Source of the DNA: JAIXWP01 sp046309775
GTDB lineage: Bacteria; Bacteroidota; Bacteroidia; Flavobacteriales_D; Sanyastnellaceae
Reading direction: 5' to 3'
Length of the DNA stretch: 21,545 bases
Assembly: GCA_046309775.1 (NCBI GenBank)
Contig: JBKCOM010000001.1
Span: forward strand, 1-21,545
How positions within the stretch are numbered: position 1 is the first letter of the stretch; every line of letters starts with the position of its first letter. The notes beneath the pieces were generated by a model. It searched no databases and was not told where the DNA came from. It was given only the letters and a program-made list of their open reading frames with translations. Below, piece after piece: positions 15,255 to 21,545 of the stretch. Both the position numbers and the translations under genes were made by a program.

Positions 15255-17282
15255 ATGGATGCATTAGATACAAAACTCAATCAATCCTTTGCAGGAAAAG
15301 TTGTACGAAAGGATTTAACCAAGCAAATTAAAGAAGGTGCAAATGTTCCGGTGTATGTATTGGAGTACCTGCTGGGTATGTATTGTGCAACCGATGATGA
15401 AGCAACCATAAAAGATGGCATTCTGAAGGTAAAACAGATATTGGCTGATAACTATGTGCGTCCCGATGAATCAGAGAAAATAAAAGCCAAAATCAAAGAG
15501 AAAGGTCGCTATAAAATTATTGACCGGGTTACTGCGAAATTGAATGAGAAAGCTGATCGCTATGAGGGTTTGCTGTCCAATATAAATATCAAAAATGTGA
15601 TTATTGATGATAGCTATATCCGTAAGTATGAAAAATTATTAGCAGGAGGCATCTGGTCAATCTTGACATTAGAATATTGGTTTGATGAAAACTCAAAGGA
15701 TTCTCCTTTTAAAATAGTGGAACTGAAACCCATTCAGATGCCTGAAACAGACATATCCGATTTTATTAATCACAGGCAGGATTTCACCTTGGAAGAGTGG
15801 ATTGATATTATTTGCAGAAGTGTAGGAATGGAGCCGGTGAATTTGGATGAAAAAACAAAATGGCATTTGGTAGCTCGGATGATTCCCTTTGTAGAGAAGA
15901 ATTTTAATATCTGCGAATTAGGTCCAAGAGGAACTGGTAAGTCATATGTATATGATGAAATTTCTCCCTACTCCATTCTTATTTCTGGCGGTCAAACTAC
16001 AGTAGCCAATTTGTTCTACAACATGAGCACAAGAACAGTTGGGTTAGTTGGAATGTGGGATGTTGTTGCATTTGATGAAGTAGCAGGGATAAACATGAAA
16101 GATAAAGATGGCATTCAAATCATGAAGGGTTTCATGGCGAATGGTTCTTTCAGCAGAGGTAAGGAAAGTGTAAACGCAGATGCATCAATGGTTTTTGTGG
16201 GGAACATCAATGGCTCAATCGAAAACTTAGTAAAGACAAGTCACTTGCTTTCTCCTTTTCCAAAGGATATGATTGATACTGCTTTCTTCGACCGTTTCCA
16301 TCATTATCTGCCCGGCTGGGAAATACCTAAGATGCGTCCAGAGTTTTTCACTAATGCATATGGCTTCATTTCTGACTATTATGCAGAGTGTTTAAGGGAG
16401 CTCAGGAAACACAACTTCTCAGATGTTATTAGTTTATATTTTAGGTTAGGTAAAGACCTTAATCAGCGTGATACTATTGCAGTAAAGCGCACTGTAAGTG
16501 GTTTAGTAAAACTCCTTTTCCCAGATGGTAAGTACAAGAAAGAGGAAGTCCGTAAATGCCTTGAATATGCATTGATTGGCAGAAGAAGAGTAAAAGAGCA
16601 GCTTAAGAAAATTGGCGGCATGGAATTTTATGATGTTCATTTTAGTTACATAGATTTAGAAGACAATGAAGAACATTTTGTAGGAGTTCCGGAAAGTGGA
16701 GGGAAGTCACTAATACCTGAGGGAGAATTACCTGCTGGGACAATTTATGTTGTAGGAAAAAATTCCGATTCAGGACACAAAGGCTTATTCCGTCTCGATA
16801 TTCAAAAAATGCCGGGAAATGGAAAAATAAGTGATACTGGATTTGGTGGTGGAACAGCAATCAAGGAAGAATTAAAAGAGGCTGTAAATTATCTCAGGTC
16901 AAACCTGAACCGGATAACACAATCTGCGAAATACAGTGATTTTGAATTTCACTTAAAATGCAGTGACTTAAACGGTATTGGAAACAATCGTGGATTGGAA
17001 TTAGCTATTTTTCTTTCAATGGTTTCTTCCATTGCTGAGCGTCCAGTTTTATCGCAACTTGCTGTATTGGGATCAATGAGTATTGGGGGTGCTATAATTG
17101 GCTCTGAAAACTTGGGTGAGTATCTTCAAATTGCTGCCGATAGTGGGGCGAAAAAAGTATTGATACCTGCGGTAGATATGGCACAGCTTGCAAAAGTACC
17201 ATCCGACTTAATTTCAAAATTCAGTTTAGTGGTTTACTCAGACCCTGTGGATGCAGCATTTAAATCAATGGGCTTAGAATAA
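15255..17282 (+). CDS. brxL: BREX AAA+ protein BrxL with Lon-like C-terminal domain
   Basis: A 675-residue BrxL, the last core gene of type I BREX. The AAA+ module has Walker A GPRGTGKS (223-230) and Walker B VVAFDEVAG with Asp274-Glu275. The N-terminal 200 residues contain the conserved SVGMEP region before the ATPase. The C-terminal domain (about 520-675) has the Lon-protease fold pattern but not its catalytic pair: the serine motif GPSAG is replaced by GNNRG (576-580), and the later lysine position in SENLGEYLQ has no Lys. It is therefore probably not a peptidase. Studied BrxL proteins form ring assemblies on DNA and are needed for phage exclusion but not for methylation. Its stop (TAA 17280-17282) is directly followed by the ATG of a small gene. 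Confidence 0.94.
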   Translation: MDALDTKLNQSFAGKVVRKDLTKQIKEGANVPVYVLEYLLGMYCATDDEATIKDGILKVKQILADNYVRPDESEKIKAKIKEKGRYKIIDRVTAKLNEKADRYEGLLSNINIKNVIIDDSYIRKYEKLLAGGIWSILTLEYWFDENSKDSPFKIVELKPIQMPETDISDFINHRQDFTLEEWIDIICRSVGMEPVNLDEKTKWHLVARMIPFVEKNFNICELGPRGTGKSYVYDEISPYSILISGGQTTVANLFYNMSTRTVGLVGMWDVVAFDEVAGINMKDKDGIQIMKGFMANGSFSRGKESVNADASMVFVGNINGSIENLVKTSHLLSPFPKDMIDTAFFDRFHHYLPGWEIPKMRPEFFTNAYGFISDYYAECLRELRKHNFSDVISLYFRLGKDLNQRDTIAVKRTVSGLVKLLFPDGKYKKEEVRKCLEYALIGRRRVKEQLKKIGGMEFYDVHFSYIDLEDNEEHFVGVPESGGKSLIPEGELPAGTIYVVGKNSDSGHKGLFRLDIQKMPGNGKISDTGFGGGTAIKEELKEAVNYLRSNLNRITQSAKYSDFEFHLKCSDLNGIGNNRGLELAIFLSMVSSIAERPVLSQLAVLGSMSIGGAIIGSENLGEYLQIAADSGAKKVLIPAVDMAQLAKVPSDLISKFSLVVYSDPVDAAFKSMGLE

Positions 17283-17534
17283 ATGAAATTCGGATTCCGC
17301 ATACCATCATTAACTAAGCGAATTGCAGCCCGGACTTCGATTAAACGAATTATTCGCCACAACTTAGGCTTCAAGGCTCCTAGAGGTATGGGGTGGATAA
17401 CCAATCCGAAGAAAGCATTATACAATAGAGTGTACAATAGAACGACAAGTGGCTGTATGGTTACACTGTTACTTCTTTTGGGATCAATCAGCTCAATAAT
17501 TTTTGTTCTCTTTATTCTATTCTCAAGAATTTAA
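17283..17534 (+). CDS. Small basic protein with C-terminal membrane segment, appended to the BREX operon
   Basis: An 83-residue protein I cannot assign to a named family. The N-terminal 57 residues are strongly basic (KFGFRIPSLTKRIAARTSIK, KAPRGMGWITNPKKA, YNRVYNRTTSG). Residues about 58-80 are one hydrophobic stretch (CMVTLLLLLGSISSIIFVLF) that should span the membrane as a tail anchor. The basic part contains a patterned P-R-G-x-G-W-x-T-N-P-K-K-A motif that looks like a conserved small domain. Its ATG abuts the brxL stop with no gap, so it is almost certainly translated from the BREX transcript. It may be an accessory defence protein that acts at the membrane, or an unrelated passenger. The last 12 bases overlap the convergent gene to the right. 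Confidence 0.7.
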   Translation: MKFGFRIPSLTKRIAARTSIKRIIRHNLGFKAPRGMGWITNPKKALYNRVYNRTTSGCMVTLLLLLGSISSIIFVLFILFSRI

Positions 17535-19004
17535 ACTTATCACTCCCCCGGCATTAAACCTGCCGGTGGCTTTTGCTTCACCCTTTCCTACTTCAATAAT
17601 CACATCAACTTCGTGAGCGTGGGTGTTTACGCCTTTGAAACGACCTTCTTTGGTGGTATGGTAGATGAAGATGAATGATACACCCGGATATTGCTTGCGT
17701 AATTCTTCCAGGTCACTTACATCCATTCCTGCTTTGGAAACAGAATCAATGAATACAAACTGATAGGGAGTTAAATCTGCCGGGATCCTATCTGTGATAA
17801 AAAGGTTCCGATGTGAAGCATTAAGCCTTTCAATTTTTTCTTTCAGCGTATATCCGAATCCCTCCTCTACGGCACAGTACAACACCTTACCATGGTGCTC
17901 AGCCAGGTGCTTTGCAAAGTCTAGACACAGTGTTGATTTTCCGGACTTGGGTAACCCATACACCATGGCAGAAAAGCCTACCGAGGGATCGCCAATGAGC
18001 TCTCTGTATTTTCCCTGGAGACCAATCGTTTCAAAGTCCATACCTAGCAGTTCACCGGAGGGAACTACGATCGCTCCTTCCTCATCATCTTCGTAATCGG
18101 TTCCGTTTAGACTTTTTTTTTGACCGAATAAATCATCACCCACGATACCCATTAAGCCGTTGAGTTCAGCTCTGCTGATTTTGAGTGTATCTGCATTGCC
18201 GGCTACAAAGTTTTTCAGGCTTTCAAAGGCATCATTCAATCGCTTGGCGTATTTGTCGTTTTTATGAATTTTGCCTTTCTGTACAGCCTTAGTCATGCGT
18301 TCAATGAGCTTCTCTGCTTTCTCCTTCATTCCCTTTTTTCCGTTCAGGCTTACATAGGCTTTCAGCAAAGTAATGGAGAGCATATTCTCCTGGCTACCGG
18401 CAATTTCCAGGTAGCGTTTCAGATTCTTTGCATCAATCTTAATCTCGGCCATATCGCCCATTTTCTCATAGGCTTTGATGAGCTGCTCCTGCATCAAATT
18501 AACCTCCTTGGAATAAGGTGAATCCTTCCGGATCCTGCGCTCCAGGATGGCCTTTTGTAAGCCGGATAATAGGTTCAATACCTGGGCTTGGGTTTTCACT
18601 TTGCCGTGCATGGAAGCGTAGCGTTTGATGAACTGCACATCGGTATCAATACGCTCAATCGGTGTAGCTTCCTGGTCTTCTTCGTCCTCATCGCTGGGCT
18701 TCGGTTGGGGCTTTGGTTTATTGGCAGGCTTTTCCTTTGGTTTGGGAGCTGGCTTTGAGGAAGTTTTTATAGCTTTTTCCGGAAGAGCTTTTGCCGCCTT
18801 TGTTGATGCGTTCTTTTTGATATAGTCTCCGAGTTTGGAGAAATAAGCATCTACCACACGCTTGATGTTATCGTTGGTGTTGTATGCCGACCAGTTATTC
18901 TGTGATGCTCCCACGACCAAGTTATGTCCTTTGGAGAGGGCTTCCGGCATGGATGCCCAATCAATGTCCTTTATTTCGGAGAAGTAGTTTTTTGTTGTAA
19001 GCAT
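17523..19004 (-). CDS. RecA-fold ATPase of the mobile-element backbone
   Basis: A 493-residue protein in four parts. Residues 1-66 form a small domain (DIDWASMPEALSKGHNLVVG). Residues about 67-112 are a Lys/Pro/Ala linker ending in an acidic patch. Residues about 115-290 are helical and repeat-like (LLSGLQKAILERRIRK resembles KAEKLIERMTKAVQKGKIHK). Residues about 325-490 are a RecA/RadA-type ATPase with Walker A GLPKSGKST (350-358) and Walker B FVFIDSVS (416-423). The ATPase probably serves DNA replication, recombination or transfer of the element. It lies 18 bases downstream of the SNF2-type helicase gene in the same orientation, so the two are likely co-transcribed from outside the window. 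GC content is clearly higher than in the BREX operon. Confidence 0.7.
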   Translation of the reverse strand: MLTTKNYFSEIKDIDWASMPEALSKGHNLVVGASQNNWSAYNTNDNIKRVVDAYFSKLGDYIKKNASTKAAKALPEKAIKTSSKPAPKPKEKPANKPKPQPKPSDEDEEDQEATPIERIDTDVQFIKRYASMHGKVKTQAQVLNLLSGLQKAILERRIRKDSPYSKEVNLMQEQLIKAYEKMGDMAEIKIDAKNLKRYLEIAGSQENMLSITLLKAYVSLNGKKGMKEKAEKLIERMTKAVQKGKIHKNDKYAKRLNDAFESLKNFVAGNADTLKISRAELNGLMGIVGDDLFGQKKSLNGTDYEDDEEGAIVVPSGELLGMDFETIGLQGKYRELIGDPSVGFSAMVYGLPKSGKSTLCLDFAKHLAEHHGKVLYCAVEEGFGYTLKEKIERLNASHRNLFITDRIPADLTPYQFVFIDSVSKAGMDVSDLEELRKQYPGVSFIFIYHTTKEGRFKGVNTHAHEVDVIIEVGKGEAKATGRFNAGGVISLNS

Positions 19005-19022
19005 GATTTTCTGTGTATTTGA

Positions 19023-21545
19023 TTAAAAGTCAAGTAATTCCAATTCGAGTTCCAATGCCAAGGCTTCCAGCTCCAGCTCGTTGGAGACGGTTTCTGCTGC
19101 CGGAACCGGTGCAGGCAGGCTCTGTTTGTATTCCAACAGGTAGTTCAGGCGGCCAAATTCCTCAGCCCGGTTGGTAGCTGTCCGGCCTTCCACCTGGAGA
19201 GCTGATTTCTTTTGCTCGATTTCGCCCCTTAATTCGCTCCAACGAGGCGAGTTCTGCTCGCCTTGGTAAGTTTCCGCCCGAAGCTGCAAAGCGGCTTTAT
19301 CAGCCTCGTATTGGCCTAAAACAGGGCTCAGGTCGCTGGTCAGGCTGTGCCCCTTGGGTTTTAGGATCGTTCGCTCGGTTTTTCGCACCTTGCTCACATA
19401 CTCCTTGAAGTACCCCAAATAGTACCGGTTGGAGAAATATACCCCCAGCACAGGGTAGCTATTTTCGATTTTACGCCCCAAGGAAAGGATGTCCTTGTCG
19501 GCCTGTTCTGTTCCGTTAAGCAGGGCTTCAATTTCCTCTTTAAGCTCCTTGGCCTTTTTAACCTGCTTGTTCTGAATTTCACCGTCCTCGGCCACCTTCG
19601 GAATTTCCTTCAGGAAGTCACTGTTGAGTAGGGAGGTATGAAACCCACGGATGGCTTCTAGGCTCTTTGTCCGGTATTCATTGTAGTCCTTGATGTCGCT
19701 CTGTACTTCCTTGATAGCCTCGATTGCGGTTCCTAATTTTCTGTATTCACGATTGAGCTGCTCTTTCTCCTGGTCGAAAAACATCTTCACCAAGCGATCC
19801 ACATCTGTAATGAGTGCGAGCTTGATTTCTTCGGGATCGAGGCTTTCCAGGTCTAGTACATTTCCCCGGTCACCACGGAACCAAATGTCATTGATGCGTG
19901 AGGTCTTTTCTTCGAGCTTTTGAAACACGAATACATCCATCGAATCCTGGATCAGTGGCATCACGATTCGCACATAGCTAAACTGATTACCCTGTCTCCA
20001 AATACGACCTTCGAGCTGACGGATGTCGGTAGGATTCCACTCCGGGTAACAGTTGTAAATCACCGTGCCTCGTTTCTGTAAGTCAATACCCTCACGGATA
20101 GTCGCTGTACCAATGATGATTTTCACCACACCGTCCAAAAAGGCCTCTTTGATGGTTTCCTTTCTGGTATCGTTGATTTCAGAGGAGATGATTTCTACTT
20201 CATCAACTTTGACTTTGTCATACATGACACCACGCTGATAACCAACTTCATTTTCCAGGTATTCTTTGATAAGAGGAAAAAACTGTTTGCCTCGGTTCAT
20301 GTAAATCACTTGGCCGGAAACATTTTCCTCATGCTGTTCGTGCCAGGTTTTTACAGAGCGAATGCACTCCATGACATACTGAATCTTCGGGCTTTCCTCA
20401 ACAAACTCTTTGTAGTTCTCTGGTGTGCCATTCAGGATAAAGGGAGACAATGCGTTGTCCAGGCTGTAAGCCAATGCTCTAAACAAGTTGCCCATGTCAA
20501 GCTTGCCCTGTGTAGATTTTTTAGCCATCGCAACAATACCATTTTGATTCTCCCTTTGCTTGGGTGTCATGTTGATGTAGGTCAGCACTTGCTTGTCCTG
20601 CGCCAAACGAATCTTGGTATTGTTGAAGTCATATAGTAGCGGCAGGTTGATCTTTTTAGGTCGAACCACACCGGCTTCTTCACCGGTCTTGTAAAGGATG
20701 TGATTGTAGATAAGCTTTTGTAAAATCCTTCGATTGGTAAAACTCTTAATCACTTCCTTCTCCACAATTTCCTCTTTGTAGTTTGCAGTCCATTCCACTG
20801 TGGGAAGCACAAACAAATCAAAGAAGGTATCGAGGTTAGCTATGCCGTTATCTCGCAGCGAATCATAAGCTACGAGCGAGAGCATGGAATATATCTCCAG
20901 CGGTGAGTTGCTGAATGGCGTTGCCGTTAATAGCATCGTATTCCGTCCAAACTTTCTTTGAATGAAATTCAGAATCAAAAACGCTTTCTGTCCGGTTTCA
21001 GAGGTAGCCGATTGTATGTTGTAGCGTTTGTTTCCATCGTCATCCGCTTTCACCTGGCTAAATACATTCTTACATCTGTGCGCTTCATCAATTACCGCAT
21101 AATCAAAGCCTAGCACATCTACATCGGCAATGGTATTCTTTAAGCCAATGCCGATCATCTCACGAAATTTCTGATACTCGATTTCTTTATCTCGGTGTGT
21201 TTTTTCCTTTGATTGTCCGAGCACATTCACAAGCTCTGTGAATAGTTCATCCGAAACAGAATCACCAAATCCCAAACGCTTGAATCCTTCGTAAGTCACC
21301 ATGGTGATTGACTTCTCCGGTACAGCTTCATTCAGATTTATTTTACTGACTACATCTGTTCCCAGGTTGAACCAATCATTTACTGTGATGCCTGTATGCG
21401 ATAAAACGCCCGATACAAATTCACCGGTCTTTTTATCCGTGAATCCAATAATTTCATTCATCCACTTTTTGTAGGTGGGCTTTGGAACCACTACCAGCGG
21501 TCTTTTGCATTTTCCTGAATAGAGATTGTGAGCGAGATTGACAAT
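19023..21545 (-). CDS. Large SNF2-type helicase, 5' end beyond the window
   Basis: The reading frame is open to the window edge, so the gene is partial; 840 residues of its C-terminal part are visible. Motif Ia-like KRPLVVVPKPTYKKW is at the edge. Motif II is VIDEAHRC (DEAH at 21078-21089), motif III is LLTATPFSNSPLEI, and the C-terminal RecA domain has IIGTATIREGIDLQ and motif VI QLEGRIWRQGNQ (about 19983-20018). This is the superfamily 2 SNF2/RapA pattern: a DNA translocase rather than a strand-separating helicase. The Walker A motif lies outside. The C-terminal 250 residues are charged helices ending in a Leu/Glu-rich tail (ELELEALALELELELLDF). Related proteins on mobile elements are very large and often carry a methyltransferase-like domain upstream, which cannot be checked here. 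An apparent GTG start at 21491 lies inside conserved sequence and is rejected. Confidence 0.75.
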   Translation of the reverse strand: MVNLAHNLYSGKCKRPLVVVPKPTYKKWMNEIIGFTDKKTGEFVSGVLSHTGITVNDWFNLGTDVVSKINLNEAVPEKSITMVTYEGFKRLGFGDSVSDELFTELVNVLGQSKEKTHRDKEIEYQKFREMIGIGLKNTIADVDVLGFDYAVIDEAHRCKNVFSQVKADDDGNKRYNIQSATSETGQKAFLILNFIQRKFGRNTMLLTATPFSNSPLEIYSMLSLVAYDSLRDNGIANLDTFFDLFVLPTVEWTANYKEEIVEKEVIKSFTNRRILQKLIYNHILYKTGEEAGVVRPKKINLPLLYDFNNTKIRLAQDKQVLTYINMTPKQRENQNGIVAMAKKSTQGKLDMGNLFRALAYSLDNALSPFILNGTPENYKEFVEESPKIQYVMECIRSVKTWHEQHEENVSGQVIYMNRGKQFFPLIKEYLENEVGYQRGVMYDKVKVDEVEIISSEINDTRKETIKEAFLDGVVKIIIGTATIREGIDLQKRGTVIYNCYPEWNPTDIRQLEGRIWRQGNQFSYVRIVMPLIQDSMDVFVFQKLEEKTSRINDIWFRGDRGNVLDLESLDPEEIKLALITDVDRLVKMFFDQEKEQLNREYRKLGTAIEAIKEVQSDIKDYNEYRTKSLEAIRGFHTSLLNSDFLKEIPKVAEDGEIQNKQVKKAKELKEEIEALLNGTEQADKDILSLGRKIENSYPVLGVYFSNRYYLGYFKEYVSKVRKTERTILKPKGHSLTSDLSPVLGQYEADKAALQLRAETYQGEQNSPRWSELRGEIEQKKSALQVEGRTATNRAEEFGRLNYLLEYKQSLPAPVPAAETVSNELELEALALELELELLDF

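Noticed and set aside
18625..18825. Plus-strand ORF rich in Gly, Phe and Ser
   Set aside because: It is the antisense reading of the Lys/Pro linker of the minus-strand ATPase gene.
21437..21491. GTG 21491 as the true start of the SNF2-type helicase
   Set aside because: The frame stays open to the window edge and encodes conserved helicase sequence upstream of this codon.
1..21545. CRISPR array, rRNA, complete tRNA, or insertion sequence
   Set aside because: No regularly spaced long repeats, no complete cloverleaf and no transposase gene were found on reading both strands.

Overview
The window looks like part of a mobile genetic element from a Bacteroidota (Bacteroidetes) chromosome or plasmid. 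The evidence is two promoters of the Bacteroidota form TTG-N19-TAnnTTTG, starts without clear Shine-Dalgarno sequences, an RteC-like regulator (a family tied to Bacteroides-type conjugative elements), a small excisionase-like HTH protein, and a Toprim plus RecA-fold primase/helicase of the mobile-element type. The species cannot be named from the sequence.

Layout. Positions 1-694 hold no convincing gene but are dense in signals: a perfect bidirectional terminator, a leftward promoter, a possible fragment of a tRNA 3' end, a cluster of TGAACA repeats, and a 45-bp near-perfect hairpin. An rteC-like gene follows (695-1544), broken by a +1 frameshift at a run of nine A. Next come an excisionase-like HTH gene behind two tandem palindromes (1629-1934) and a primase/helicase (1955-4030) that ends in a terminator at 4088-4120.

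Positions 4182-17534 form one tightly packed rightward operon, the main content of the window. It is a complete type I BREX phage-defence system in canonical order: brxA, brxB, brxC, pglX, pglZ, brxL. It is preceded by a small XRE-family regulator with its own promoter and an operator-like palindrome, and followed directly by an 83-residue putative membrane protein. Adjacent genes overlap or nearly touch, so one promoter probably drives all eight. The operon is AT-rich compared with both flanks, as expected of defence cargo carried by a mobile element.

On the right, two leftward genes (17523-19004 and 19023 to beyond 21545) encode a RecA-fold ATPase and a large SNF2-type helicase that runs off the window. 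They appear to be backbone genes of the host element. The first overlaps the tail of the BREX operon by 12 bp, convergently.

Expected function (family knowledge, not shown here): PglX methylates host DNA at an adenine of a short asymmetric site. BrxB, BrxC, PglZ and BrxL use absence of that mark to stop phage replication. The XRE protein probably represses its own operon. The most novel parts are the XRE autoregulatory module, the small terminal protein, and a sharp base-composition drop inside pglX that suggests a swapped specificity domain.
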